Position numbers and translations under genes: made by a program | The notes under the pieces: generated by a model | Databases searched by the model: none | The model's input: the letters and a program-made list of their open reading frames with translations, nothing else | Told to the model about the DNA's origin: nothing | Assembly: GCF_024494695.1 (NCBI RefSeq) | Contig: NZ_JANHDP010000002.1 | Span: 1-64,000 of the forward strand | Source: Natronoarchaeum rubrum | GTDB lineage: Archaea; Halobacteriota; Halobacteria; Halobacteriales; Natronoarchaeaceae | DNA: 64,000 bases | Direction of reading: 5' to 3' | Shown here: positions 13,548 through 22,713 of the stretch, in pieces | Layout: every line of letters begins with the position of its first letter | Numbering within the stretch: the first letter of the stretch is position 1

Positions 13548-13715
13548 TTACCGACAGGAGGGAAGCGACGGCGCGTCCTCTACCGCCATCGCGAGCCAGG
13601 CGTCGTCCGCCGTGATGTCGGCGATGACGTACTGCTCGTCGTCCCCGTCACCGTCGACGGAGCCGACGATCTCTCTCGCGCCGCACGACGTGTCGCTGTA
13701 ACCTGACGACGACAT
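13548..13715 (-). CDS. Short haloarchaeal protein (55 aa), probably DUF7556
   Basis: A 55-residue acidic protein. The central stretch DEQYVIADITADDAWLAM is characteristic of a small conserved haloarchaeal family (probably DUF7556; from memory, not searched). The N-terminal part has SDTSCGAREIVGSV. A GTTTAT box about 30 bp upstream (near 13745) fits a leaderless promoter. Codon third positions are strongly GC, as in real genes here. No function is known; the single Trp and two Cys give no clear clue. Confidence 0.7.
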   Translation of the reverse strand: MSSSGYSDTSCGAREIVGSVDGDGDDEQYVIADITADDAWLAMAVEDAPSLPSCR

Positions 13716-14034
13716 ATACATAATTATCTTTCACACATGGATAAACCCGTCGGATCGGAGTGACGTTTCGGTGTCGGAGAACATCTCGGACGCGAGCGGT
13801 AGCGGCACCTCGACGCCGAAGTTCGTCGCAAGCCCCGGCGCCAGCGGCGTCGAGCCGACGCTCGAGAGGATCTTCCAGATCACCGTGCTCTCACGGGAGC
13901 TGCTCCCGAAATGGTCGGTCCGACGGTCGCGAGCGAAGCGGTTTCGCGACCGCGCTCCGTCAGGGTGACGACCGCCTCCGGAGAGCGACCGCCGAAGCAC
14001 GGCCTTTATGACGGTTTTGGACGTACCGCGTGGT
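13716..14034. other. Intergenic stretch, no convincing gene
   Basis: Both strands contain coding-like codon use between about 13740 and 13970. A plus-strand frame from GTG 13771 reads 65 residues (SENISDASGSGTSTPKFVAS...) and a minus-strand frame overlaps it. Neither resembles a family I know. A TATA-like CTTTAT near 14004-14009 serves the leaderless CBS gene that follows. Confidence 0.35.
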
Positions 14035-14886
14035 ATGAATGTGTCCGACGCGATGACGCCGCGAGGAGAGCTCGTGACGGTCGAGCTCCCCGGCAGCCGC
14101 GACGACGCCCTGGAGTACCTGCAGGACCGCGAATTTTCCTCCGTGCCGGTCGTCAAGCAGAACGACGACGGCGAGGAGTACCGCGGTCTGGTCTCGCGCG
14201 AGAGCCTGATCGAGCAGCCCGACGAGGACCAGCTCGCGCTGCTGATGGAAGAGGCCCCGACCGTGACTCGCGACGCCGGCATCGAGGAGCTGGCCGAGCT
14301 GATGGTCACCGAGGGCGCGCGTCGCGTCCCCGTCGTCGACGGCGAACTGGAGGGCATCGTCACGATCACCGACGTGATCCGTGCGCTGGCCACCGGCGAC
14401 ATCGACGCCGACGTGGAGGTCGGCGGGATCGCAACGCGAGACGTCAACACGACGTTCGCCGGGGCGCCCTTGACCGTCGCGATGCGCGAGCTGAACTACG
14501 CTAACGTCCCCTACGCCGTCGCACTCGACGAGGCCGGCGAGCCGGCCGGCATGCTCACCGAAGTCGACGTGTTGAACGTCGCCGAGATCGTCGAGGACGA
14601 AGAGGAGACGGGCAACAGCTTCGCAGACCAGGACGACGACTGGATGTGGGAAGGGATCAAGGGCGTCGGCAGCCGCTCGATGACCGTCCGGAACGTCGAG
14701 CTGCCGGCCGGGACGGTCGCCGAGTTCATGACCGAGGACCTGATCACCGTCTCGGAGGGCAAGACCGCTCAGAAGGCCGCCCAGCTGATGATCACCAACG
14801 ACATCGAGCAGATCCCGCTGGTCTCGGGCGGCAACCTCGTGGGCATCGTGCTCGACATCGACCTGCTGGAGGCGCTGTATGAGTGA
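14035..14886 (+). CDS. Protein with four CBS domains
   Basis: A 283-residue cytoplasmic protein made of two CBS pairs. Recognisable blocks are VSDAMTPRGELVTV at the start, the ITDVIRAL end of the second CBS (about 115), AGMLTEVDVLNVAEI (about 183) and VAEFMTEDLITVSEGKTAQK to LDIDLLEALYE at the C-terminus. CBS pairs bind adenine nucleotides or S-adenosylmethionine and usually sense energy state. The ATG at 14035 sits about 27 bp after a TATA-like CTTTAT, so the transcript is probably leaderless. Its last 8 nt overlap glyS, suggesting co-expression and a possible link to translation capacity, which is inference. Confidence 0.93.
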   Translation: MNVSDAMTPRGELVTVELPGSRDDALEYLQDREFSSVPVVKQNDDGEEYRGLVSRESLIEQPDEDQLALLMEEAPTVTRDAGIEELAELMVTEGARRVPVVDGELEGIVTITDVIRALATGDIDADVEVGGIATRDVNTTFAGAPLTVAMRELNYANVPYAVALDEAGEPAGMLTEVDVLNVAEIVEDEEETGNSFADQDDDWMWEGIKGVGSRSMTVRNVELPAGTVAEFMTEDLITVSEGKTAQKAAQLMITNDIEQIPLVSGGNLVGIVLDIDLLEALYE

Positions 14887-16645
14887 GAGCACGGCCGAGA
14901 AGCTCGTCGAACTCGCCAAGCGCCGCGGGTACTTCTTCCCGTCGGCGGGCGCGTACGGCGGCGTCGCCGGCTTCTACACGTTCGGCCCGCAGGGCGCCGC
15001 ACTCAAGCAGAACGTCGAGGACGCCTGGCGCGAGCGCTTCGCGGTCCGGGAGGGCCACCAGGAGATCGACGCGCCGACGGTGATGCCCGAGCCCGTCTTC
15101 GAGGCGTCGGGTCACCTCGACGGCTTCGACGACATGCTCGTCGAGTGCGCGGACTGTGGCGAGAGCCACCGCGCCGACCACCTGATCGAGGACAACACCG
15201 CCATCGAGGAGGCCGAGTCGATCGCCATCGAGGAGGTCGAGGACCTGATCGACGAGCACCAGCTCGTCTGTCCCTCCTGCGGCGCGGACCTCTCGGGCGA
15301 GCCGGTCGACGACTTCAACCTCATGTTCGGTACGAACATCGGCCCCGGCGACTCCTCGCCGGGCTACCTGCGCCCCGAGACCGCCCAGGGCATCTTCGTC
15401 GAGTTCCCGCTGCTCAAAGAGTACGCCCGCAACCAGCTCCCCTTCGGCGTCACGCAGATCGGCAAGGCGTACCGGAACGAGATCAGCCCGCGCAAGTCCG
15501 TCATCCGTACGCGGGAGTTCACGCAGGCCGAGCTCGAACTGTTCGTCGACCCCGAGGAGAACGACCCCGACCTCTCGCGCGTCGAAGACGTCGAGGTGCG
15601 CCTCTACCCGATCGGCGAGCAGGAAGACGAGGACGGCGAGCTGATCGAGACGACGATCGGCGAAGCCGTCGACGACGGCACGCTCGCGAGCCCCTGGATC
15701 GCCTACTACCTCGGTGTCGCCCAGGAGTGGTACGAGCGCGTCGGCGTCGACGCCGATCGGTTCCGGTTCCGCCAGCACCTCGCGGGCGAGCGCGCCCACT
15801 ACGCCAGCGACTGCTGGGACGCCGAAGCCGAGTTAGATGAGGACTGGATCGAGCTGGCCGGCTTCGCGTACCGCGGCGACTACGACCTCTCGAAGCACGC
15901 CGAGCACTCCGACGAGGACTTCACGATCTTCAAGCAGTACGACGAGCCGGTCACCGTCGAGCGCGCGACGGTCGACCCCGACATGAGCTACCTCGGCCCC
16001 GAGTTCGGCGGGCAGGCCCAGGCGGTCGCGGACGCGCTGGCCGACCTCGCGGAGGAAGATCGCTCTGCGTTCGAGGGCGAGGACGTGACGGTCGACGTCG
16101 ATGGCGAGGAGTACACCGTTCCGGTCGAGAAAACGGACTTCTCGGTCGACGAAGTGACCGAGTCCGGCGAGCACATCACGCCCCACGTCGTCGAGCCGTC
16201 GTTCGGCGTCGACCGGCTGCTCTACACGATCCTCGATCACGCCTACGCCGAGGACGAGGTCGGCGGCGAGGAGCGCACCTACCTCTCGCTCGACGCCGAA
16301 GTCGCGCCGACGACCGTCGGCGTGTTCCCGCTGATGGACAAGGAGGGGCTGGGCGAGCGCGCCCGCGACCTCGCCGCGGAGCTGCGGGCGGCCGGCCTCT
16401 CGGTCAACTACGACGACTCGGGCGCCATCGGCCGGCGCTACCGCCGACAGGACGAGATCGGCACGCCGTTCTGCGTCACCGTCGACTACGAGACGCTCGA
16501 AGACGGCACCGTGACGGTCCGCGAGCGCGATTCGACCGAGCAGCTCCGCGTTCCCGTCGACGATCTCGACGAGACGCTGACGGCGCTCAGCGAGGGCGAC
16601 CTCGCGTTCGCGGACGTCGACGGCGAGCCGGTCGAGGAGGAGTAG
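14879..16645 (+). CDS. glyS: Glycyl-tRNA synthetase
   Basis: A 588-residue class II synthetase of the alpha2 (archaeal/eukaryal) type, charging tRNA-Gly. It opens with KLVELAKRRGYFFPSAGAYG. Two Cys pairs (CADCGE near 91, CPSCGA near 131) probably bind zinc. Motif 2 appears as YRNEISPRKS and FTQAELELFVDP; motif 3 includes VEPSFGVDRLLYTIL. The C-terminal anticodon-binding domain includes IGRRYRRQDEIGTPFC. It is translated from an ATG overlapping the CBS gene and is followed 6 bp later by the dolichol-kinase-like gene, forming a three-gene operon. Confidence 0.98.
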   Translation: MSESTAEKLVELAKRRGYFFPSAGAYGGVAGFYTFGPQGAALKQNVEDAWRERFAVREGHQEIDAPTVMPEPVFEASGHLDGFDDMLVECADCGESHRADHLIEDNTAIEEAESIAIEEVEDLIDEHQLVCPSCGADLSGEPVDDFNLMFGTNIGPGDSSPGYLRPETAQGIFVEFPLLKEYARNQLPFGVTQIGKAYRNEISPRKSVIRTREFTQAELELFVDPEENDPDLSRVEDVEVRLYPIGEQEDEDGELIETTIGEAVDDGTLASPWIAYYLGVAQEWYERVGVDADRFRFRQHLAGERAHYASDCWDAEAELDEDWIELAGFAYRGDYDLSKHAEHSDEDFTIFKQYDEPVTVERATVDPDMSYLGPEFGGQAQAVADALADLAEEDRSAFEGEDVTVDVDGEEYTVPVEKTDFSVDEVTESGEHITPHVVEPSFGVDRLLYTILDHAYAEDEVGGEERTYLSLDAEVAPTTVGVFPLMDKEGLGERARDLAAELRAAGLSVNYDDSGAIGRRYRRQDEIGTPFCVTVDYETLEDGTVTVRERDSTEQLRVPVDDLDETLTALSEGDLAFADVDGEPVEEE

Positions 16646-16651
16646 CGAGCG

Positions 16652-17227
16652 ATGGCCGACGAGATCAAGCGCCGCCTCGTACACATCAGCGGGACGGGGA
16701 TGCCCGCGTTCTACCTCCTCGATATCTTCAGCTGGCAGGACCTCCAGTGGTTCTTGCTGATCGGCAGCAGCGTCGCGGCGATTCTGGAGGTGATCCGCCT
16801 CTCGTTCGGGCTCGACTGGTGGATCTACGACAAGCTCACCCGCGAGTACGAGCAGGACAACCCCGCGGGCTACGCGCTGTACATGTTCAGCCTGACGATC
16901 GTCGTCCTGCTGTTGGAGCCCGACATCGCCATCCCCGCGATGCTGATGTTGACGCTGGGCGACCCGATCAGCGGCGTCCTCGGTAGCGACGAGCTGCGGG
17001 CGATCAAGCGCCCGCGCGTGCTCGCGACGATGTTCGGCATCTGCCTGCTGGTCGCGTTGCCGTTCCTGACGCTGTCGGCGTCGCTGCTCGCGGCCGCGGC
17101 CGCGACGGTCGCCGACGGCGTCAAGCCCCGCGTTCTCGGGTTCGTCATCGACGACAACCTCTCGATCCCGCTGGCGGCCGGTCTCGTGGGCTGGTTCGGC
17201 GTGACGTACCTGCCCGCGGTCGCCTGA
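16652..17227 (+). CDS. Dolichol kinase-like membrane protein
   Basis: A 191-residue protein with about six hydrophobic segments. It begins MADEIKRRLVHISGTGMPAF, and the conserved loop LTLGDPISGVLG matches the SEC59/cytidylyltransferase-like superfamily (dolichol or phytol kinase, CTP-dependent). In haloarchaea such an enzyme could phosphorylate dolichol for N-glycosylation or act on isoprenoid alcohols. The exact substrate is unproven. It starts 6 bp after glyS, so it is the third gene of that operon. A perfect hairpin follows 22 bp after the stop codon. Confidence 0.8.
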   Translation: MADEIKRRLVHISGTGMPAFYLLDIFSWQDLQWFLLIGSSVAAILEVIRLSFGLDWWIYDKLTREYEQDNPAGYALYMFSLTIVVLLLEPDIAIPAMLMLTLGDPISGVLGSDELRAIKRPRVLATMFGICLLVALPFLTLSASLLAAAAATVADGVKPRVLGFVIDDNLSIPLAAGLVGWFGVTYLPAVA

Positions 17228-17248
17228 CGGTCGCCGGGCGCGTCGTTG

Positions 17249-17273
17249 AGCGGCTGAACTGCGTTCAGCCGCT
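17249..17273. terminator. Perfect 11-bp hairpin between genes
   Basis: AGCGGCTGAAC, loop TGC, GTTCAGCCGCT: an exact inverted repeat with a 3-nt loop, just after the dolichol-kinase-like gene and upstream of the acyl-CoA synthetase promoter. It has no T-run, so it may be a transcript 3'-end structure rather than a classical terminator. Confidence 0.5.
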
Positions 17274-17357
17274 GGCTGCGACTGATTCTGGAGTCGAGGA
17301 TGAAAATATTGCCGGTAATCGCACGTTTAGTGCGTTCGGCAGTCGAATCTATCATGA

Positions 17358-18971
17358 ATGAAGAAACAATTGCTCGTGACAGACTTCCTCGACCGGGCCA
17401 GAACGTACTACGGCGACTACGAGGCAGTCGTGGGGACGGACGGCGAGCGGTTCACGTACGACGAGTTCGGCGAGCGCGTCGACCGGTTCTCGGCGGCGCT
17501 GCAGGCCCGCGGCGTCGAGAAGGGCGACCGCGTCGCGGTGCTCGACCCGAACACGCACTACCACCTCGAAGCGGCGTTCGGGGCGATGCAGTGTGGCGCG
17601 ATCCACGTGCCGCTGAACTACCGCCTCGAACCCTCGGACTACGAGTACCTTCTCTCGGACTCGGGGGCGAGCGTCGTCTACGCCGACTACGAGTACGCCG
17701 GCAAGATCGAGGCGATCCGCGACGAGATTCCCGCCGAGGTGTTCGTGACGAACGATCCGGCGCCGGTCGAGGGCGACTGGCTCGACTTCGAGTCGTTCCT
17801 GGCGGACGACCCCGACGGCTACGACCGCCCGGCGATGACCGAGGACGAGATTATCACCATCAACTACACCTCGGGGACGACCGGTGATCCGAAGGGCGTC
17901 TGTCGGACCCACCGGACGGAGTCGCTGCACGCCCAGCTCGTGACGATCCACCACCACCTCACCGACGACGACGTCTACCTGTGGACGCTCCCGATGTTCC
18001 ACGTCAACGGCTGGGGCCACATCTACGCCGTCACCGGCCGCGGCGCGAAACACGTCTGCACGCGCGGCGTCGACGCCGGAAACGTCTTCGACGCGATCCA
18101 CGATGAGGACGTCTCATTCCTCTGTTGCGCGCCGACCGTGCTGACCATCCTCGGCGAGTACGCCGACGAGCACGACCCGGCGTTCAGCGGCGACAACCCG
18201 GTCCGCGTGACCGCCGCCGGCAGCGCCCCGCCGAGCGCGACGATCCGCGAAGTCGAAAACGAGTTCGGCTGGGAGTTCACGCAGCTGTACGGCGCCACCG
18301 AGACCGGGCCGCTGATCGCCACCTCGGACGCCGCCCGGCTGATCCCCGACGAGGGCGGACTCCGCTTCTCGCTGAAGCAGCGCCAGGGCGTCGCTCCGCT
18401 CGGGACCGATCTCCGCGTCGTCGACGACGACGGAGAGCAGGTCCCCCGCGACGACAGCACCATCGGCGAGGTCGTCGTCCGCGGCAATCAGGTCATGGAG
18501 GAGTACTGGGAGAAGCCCGACGAGACGCACGCGGCGTTCAACGACCGCCTCGAAGGCTGGTACCACACCGGCGACCTGGCGGTCGTCAACGAGGACGGCA
18601 TGATCGCCATCAAGGACCGCAAGAAAGACATCATCATCTCCGGCGGCGAGAACATCTCGTCGGTCGAACTGGAGGACACGCTGTTCGACCACGAGGCCGT
18701 CGGCGACGTGGCGGTCATCCCCGCACCGTCGGAGAAGTGGGGCGAGACGCCGAAGGCGTTCGTCGTCCCCGATAACGGCGACCCCGAGAATCCCGGCGTC
18801 ACCGCCGACGAGCTGACCGCGTTCACCCGCGAGCAACTGGCCGACTACAAGATCGTCCACGAGATCGAGTTCGTGGACGCGATCCCGAAGACCGCGACCG
18901 GGAAGATCCAGAAGTACGAACTGCGAAAACGCGAGTGGGACGACGAGGATCAGATGGTCGGGAAGGGGTAG
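17358..18971 (+). CDS. AMP-forming acyl-CoA synthetase
   Basis: A 537-residue member of the ANL superfamily that activates a carboxylic acid to acyl-CoA through an acyl-AMP. The P-loop is YTSGTTGDPKGV (about 172-183), followed by PMFHVNGWG, the core motif YGATETGP, GWYHTGDLA and the hinge region KDRKKDIIISGGENISS. The C-terminal catalytic Lys is in KTATGKIQK. Length and motifs fit long- or medium-chain fatty-acid or aromatic acid ligases; the substrate cannot be assigned. It has its own upstream region with an AT-rich GAAAATATT near 17302 and stands alone. Confidence 0.94.
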   Translation: MKKQLLVTDFLDRARTYYGDYEAVVGTDGERFTYDEFGERVDRFSAALQARGVEKGDRVAVLDPNTHYHLEAAFGAMQCGAIHVPLNYRLEPSDYEYLLSDSGASVVYADYEYAGKIEAIRDEIPAEVFVTNDPAPVEGDWLDFESFLADDPDGYDRPAMTEDEIITINYTSGTTGDPKGVCRTHRTESLHAQLVTIHHHLTDDDVYLWTLPMFHVNGWGHIYAVTGRGAKHVCTRGVDAGNVFDAIHDEDVSFLCCAPTVLTILGEYADEHDPAFSGDNPVRVTAAGSAPPSATIREVENEFGWEFTQLYGATETGPLIATSDAARLIPDEGGLRFSLKQRQGVAPLGTDLRVVDDDGEQVPRDDSTIGEVVVRGNQVMEEYWEKPDETHAAFNDRLEGWYHTGDLAVVNEDGMIAIKDRKKDIIISGGENISSVELEDTLFDHEAVGDVAVIPAPSEKWGETPKAFVVPDNGDPENPGVTADELTAFTREQLADYKIVHEIEFVDAIPKTATGKIQKYELRKREWDDEDQMVGKG

Positions 18972-19034
18972 CCAGCCTGCACGTGCCAGTCGGTAGAGAA
19001 AATGCCGGTGCGACTGGGTAGCCGGCTCGGGGAC

Positions 19035-19313
19035 TTACTCCTGAACGTCTAAGGTTCCCTCCTCAGCAGTGGCAGCCTCCCGCCACCACACCAGCTCGAA
19101 CTCGATACTCTGTTTCGCCTCCGTATCCCCCTGGGACCAGTCCGATTCGCCCTCGAGTTTGAACGTCACGGGCTCGGTCGGAGACATCTGCACGCCCGTT
19201 CCGCCGAGGTCGAGCGTCAGGTCGCCGCCGCCGTCGAGCTGGTCGGCCAGATCTCGAAGGTACGTCGCAATTTCCGCTCGTGATTTTTGTTCTTCGGTTT
19301 CGAGCTCCCCCAT
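19035..19313 (-). CDS. Amphi-Trp domain protein
   Basis: A 92-residue protein beginning MGELETEEQKSRAEIATYLR. The helix EEQKSRAEIATYLRDLADQL, then a beta segment DLTLDLGGTGVQM and a final strand EFELVWWRE, is the layout of the amphi-Trp domain, a small haloarchaeal module of unknown role. The start is at 19313, where the resemblance to the domain begins. It is about 110 bp downstream of the antiporter gene on the same strand. Confidence 0.85.
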   Translation of the reverse strand: MGELETEEQKSRAEIATYLRDLADQLDGGGDLTLDLGGTGVQMSPTEPVTFKLEGESDWSQGDTEAKQSIEFELVWWREAATAEEGTLDVQE

Positions 19314-19423
19314 ATTCGGGAGTACGATTGGACCCGGAATAACCGACGGGGGCTCCCAAGGATCGAACCGCGACTCAACCGGGGCGGAGTCGTCGATCCG
19401 CCGGGAGAGAAACAGGACAGTTC

Positions 19424-20671
19424 TCACTCCGCGGCGTCGACCAGATACGGCCCCGCGACAGCCCACAGCCGGTCGGCGTACTGCATCAGCACGGTGCCGA
19501 GAATGCTCATCACGAGCACGTATCCAACTGTGAGGTCCGGGATCGTCTCGGTCATCACCGGGCCGGTACCGGCGGCGGCGACCGTCGCCGCGATGATCAA
19601 GGAGAACTCCCCGCGCGTGACCATCCCGGTCGCGACCCGAAGCGACCGGCGCTCGTCGAGGTCGTAGATCCGGCCGCCGAGGTAGCCGCTGACGAGCTTC
19701 GTGGGCGTCGTCACGGCGACCGCGAGGACGAGCACCGCCACGAGCGCGGGGTCGGCGAACACCGCCGGGTCGGTGCCGAGTCCGACCCAGAAGAAAAACA
19801 CCGCCGCGAACAGATCCCGGACCGGGATCAACAGCTCCTCGATCTCGTGGACGTGGTCGGTCGATGAAAATCCCATCCCGACGAAAAAGGCCGCGACGGC
19901 CTCGCTGACGTCGAGCAGTAGCGCGAGTCCGGCGACGAACACGACGAGCGCCACCGTTCGCAGCACCGTCAGCTCCCGCGAGTCGGTGTCGAGGTAGCGC
20001 TGGAACAGGTCGGAGCCGTAGAACACGCCCCCCAGCAGAACGAGGATGAAGCCGACGGCGATCCCGATGTCGAGCGCCGCGGCGCCGACGTCGCCGCCGC
20101 CGATGACGAGCGCCGAGACGACCGCGAGGTACAGCGCGATAAAGAGGTCCTCGAACACGAGCGTCCCCAGCATCGGATCGCTCTCGTCGTTGGCGATCCA
20201 CCCCAGATCAATCAGCGATTTGGTGATCACGGCGCTCGACGAGATGTAGACGATGCCGCCGAGCAACACGGCCTCGATCGCCGACCAGCCCAGCGCGAGG
20301 CCGAGCAAGACGCCGGCGGGGAAGTTGATCGCCAGATCGACGACCCCCGCTTTGCCGATCCGGTCGCGGCTCTCCAGCAGGCGGGTGATGCTGAACTCCA
20401 GCCCGAGGAAAAAGAGCAGAAAGACGATCCCGAGTTCGGCGCCGAGTTCGACGAACTCGCTCTCGGAGACGTAGGGCTGCTGGAGGGTCACCGCGAGGTC
20501 GCCGATTCCGAGCTCCAGGGGCGCGAGCCGCCCGAGGACGTGCTCGCCGGCGAGCATCCCGCCGACGATGTAGAAGGGGATGACCGACTGGCCGGCGCGG
20601 TGCGCGATGGCGCCGGCGAGCGCGATGCCGACGAACAGCGCGCCGATCTCGATCAGCGGCGTCGCCGCCAT
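19424..20671 (-). CDS. CPA2 family cation/proton antiporter (KhtU/KefB-like)
   Basis: A 415-residue membrane protein with about 12-13 hydrophobic segments of the Na+/H+ exchanger fold. Family blocks include LGIVFLLFFLGLEFS, VYISSSAVITKSLIDLG, DVSEAVAAFFVGMGFS and GMVTRGEFSLIIA. It lacks an attached RCK/TrkA domain, which is encoded separately by the gene immediately before it (stop and start adjoin as TAGATG). That arrangement matches the two-component KhtTU K+/H+ antiporter. A role in K+ or Na+ efflux and pH balance is likely, important in a cell with molar K+; ion preference is inferred. Confidence 0.92.
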   Translation of the reverse strand: MAATPLIEIGALFVGIALAGAIAHRAGQSVIPFYIVGGMLAGEHVLGRLAPLELGIGDLAVTLQQPYVSESEFVELGAELGIVFLLFFLGLEFSITRLLESRDRIGKAGVVDLAINFPAGVLLGLALGWSAIEAVLLGGIVYISSSAVITKSLIDLGWIANDESDPMLGTLVFEDLFIALYLAVVSALVIGGGDVGAAALDIGIAVGFILVLLGGVFYGSDLFQRYLDTDSRELTVLRTVALVVFVAGLALLLDVSEAVAAFFVGMGFSSTDHVHEIEELLIPVRDLFAAVFFFWVGLGTDPAVFADPALVAVLVLAVAVTTPTKLVSGYLGGRIYDLDERRSLRVATGMVTRGEFSLIIAATVAAAGTGPVMTETIPDLTVGYVLVMSILGTVLMQYADRLWAVAGPYLVDAAE

Positions 20672-21244
20672 CTAGGGCTCGTCGGTCGCGGAGTCGTCGT
20701 CGACGAACTCGTCGTCCGTCGGCGGCGTCCCGGCGTCGCCCGGCGCACCGTCGAGCGTCGCCTCGCCGGCGGCGAGCCGTTCGAGTTCCGAGTGGCTCTC
20801 GCGGTCGCCGATCGAGACGAGCGTGTCGTCGGCCTCGAACTCGACGTCCGGCGGCGGGTTCTGGATCGTCTCGTTGCCGCGCTGGACGGCGATGATCGAG
20901 GCGCCGGTGCGCTGGCGGACTCCCGACTCGGCGAGCGTCGTCCCCACGAGTTCGGACTCGTCGGTCACTTTCGCCCACTCGATGATCGTGTCGTCGTCGA
21001 GCACGGTGCTGATCTCGTCGTCGCGGATCGGCTGGAAGTACGCGCCCTCCATGATCGTGCCGACCTGACGGGCCAGCTTGTCCGAGAGCTCGAACAGCTT
21101 CTCGGAGTCGGCGTCGGGCGAGTCGCGGACGAACAGCTCGCGCTTGCCGGTGTTGTGAATCACGACCACCAGCTGGGCCTCCCCGTCGAGGTCGATCTCG
21201 AACTTCTTGCCGACCCCCGGGAGGTCGCTCTCGTAGACTGCCAT
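20672..21244 (-). CDS. RCK_C (TrkA-C) regulatory subunit, KhtT-like
   Basis: A 190-residue soluble protein beginning MAVYESDLPGVGKKFEIDLD, the opening found in KhtT-type antiporter regulators. Residues about 75-155 form the RCK_C domain, with LVGTTLAESGVRQRTGASII and VEFEADDTLVSIGDRE, which binds a small ligand such as c-di-AMP in KhtT homologues. An acidic tail follows. The stop codon touches the start of the antiporter, so the two are co-translated. The start 21244 is chosen over the upstream ATG at 21262 because conserved sequence begins there. Confidence 0.92.
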   Translation of the reverse strand: MAVYESDLPGVGKKFEIDLDGEAQLVVVIHNTGKRELFVRDSPDADSEKLFELSDKLARQVGTIMEGAYFQPIRDDEISTVLDDDTIIEWAKVTDESELVGTTLAESGVRQRTGASIIAVQRGNETIQNPPPDVEFEADDTLVSIGDRESHSELERLAAGEATLDGAPGDAGTPPTDDEFVDDDSATDEP

Positions 21245-21328
21245 ACCGATCCAAGGGAGCAAATCGACAAAAAGGACCGTGGTCGCGGCGGCGTCTTGCT
21301 GCCGCGGCGATTTCGTGCGTCGCGACCG

Positions 21329-22516
21329 TCACTCGGCGTCGCCCGCGGTCCGTTCGTTCTCACGATCCGCCGGGGCGCCGTCGGGCGGCGCCAGATCCGG
21401 ATCGAGCGCCGACCGGGTCTCGTCCTCGAACGAGAGCGTCCGCTGGGGGTAGGGGATCTCGATGTCGGCCTCGCGGAGTCGGTGATGAAGCCGCTCGTTG
21501 AGCGCGTTGCGGGCCTGGGCCTCGCGGGCAGGATGGTGGATGAACCCGCGGCACTCGAAGAGCAGAGCCGAGTCGCCGAACTCCCGGAAGTGCGTGCGGG
21601 GCTCGGGATGGTCGATGATCTCGTCTTCCTCGTGCATGGCGTCGAGCAGCACTTCCTCGACGCGCTCGGGGTCGCTGCCGTAGGCGACGCCGACGGGCAC
21701 CCGGATGCGCTTGTGGCGCTTGGGCGCCGACTCGTTGGTGACGTGCGTCGAATTGAGCACGGCGTTGGGGACGGTGACCTCGACGCGATCCAGCGTCACG
21801 ATCGTGGTCGCCCGAAGCCCGATGTCGACCACCGTTCCTTTCTCGCCGGAGTCGAGCACGACGAAGTCGCCCGGCTTGTACGTGTCGTCGGCGAACAGCG
21901 CGATGCCGCCGACGAAGTTCGCGATGGCGTCCTGAGCGGCCAGCCCGATCACGATCCCGATGACGCTCGCCGACGCCAACAGCGGCGTCACGTCGACGCG
22001 CCAGACGTTGAGCAGGGAAAACAGCGCCGCGAGGACGACCACCGCCGTCCAGACGTTTCCCAGCACCGGCGCGACGTCGGAGACGGCCGCGTCCTCGCTC
22101 ATCCGCCGCAGCGTCCGCCGGCCCAACCGCACCGCCGCGATCGACCAGATCAGCACGAGCAGCGTCAGCGTCGCGCCGCGCAGGTAGAACCCCAGCGTCG
22201 GCAGATCGGTCAGCAGGACGGCGACGTAGACGCCGGTCAACGGGAGCGTGCGGTAGATCGGCGTCGCCAGCACGTCGAACAGCATCGCGGGAAGCGACTC
22301 GCCGCCCTCGTCGAACCGGCGCGCGACGAGCCGCGGCGCGACCAACTTGAGCGCGACGGCGGCGGCGGTCGCGATCGCGATCACCAGCAGGATCCGCTCC
22401 AGCGAGTTCATTTCGGCCAGCGCCCCGGGGAGCGCCGGGAGCACGTCGGCGAGCGCGGGGGCGACGGCGTCGGTCGGTTGCACGTGTGGGGGTTCCACGG
22501 TCGGGTACAAATCCAC
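21329..22516 (-). CDS. MscS family mechanosensitive ion channel
   Basis: A 395-residue membrane channel that releases solutes on hypo-osmotic shock. About five hydrophobic segments precede the pore helix and the beta domain: VIGIVIGLAAQDAIANFVGG, then FADDTYKPGDFVVL and VDIGLRATTIVTLD, all typical for MscS. The cytoplasmic alpha/beta domain ends with EIPYPQRTL, the usual closing motif. A polar tail of about 30 residues follows. It lies 84 bp upstream of the KhtT-like gene on the same strand, so ion and osmotic homeostasis genes cluster here. Confidence 0.95.
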   Translation of the reverse strand: MDLYPTVEPPHVQPTDAVAPALADVLPALPGALAEMNSLERILLVIAIATAAAVALKLVAPRLVARRFDEGGESLPAMLFDVLATPIYRTLPLTGVYVAVLLTDLPTLGFYLRGATLTLLVLIWSIAAVRLGRRTLRRMSEDAAVSDVAPVLGNVWTAVVVLAALFSLLNVWRVDVTPLLASASVIGIVIGLAAQDAIANFVGGIALFADDTYKPGDFVVLDSGEKGTVVDIGLRATTIVTLDRVEVTVPNAVLNSTHVTNESAPKRHKRIRVPVGVAYGSDPERVEEVLLDAMHEEDEIIDHPEPRTHFREFGDSALLFECRGFIHHPAREAQARNALNERLHHRLREADIEIPYPQRTLSFEDETRSALDPDLAPPDGAPADRENERTAGDAE

Positions 22517-22713
22517 CGGTTGCGACGCGATGACATGCCGGGACGGCGAGGCGTCGAGACGCCGCGAGCCTCGGCGTCGAGGTGACCGCGTCCGGGGGCG
22601 AAGCGGCGTTCGCGGTGTCGGGAGCGACGCTCTGAGCGAGGCGGTCGCGCGCCGGGACCACTTTCACCGCGCTGGGCGAATCCTTAACCGCCCCCGCCCC
22701 GAACGAGCCTGCA

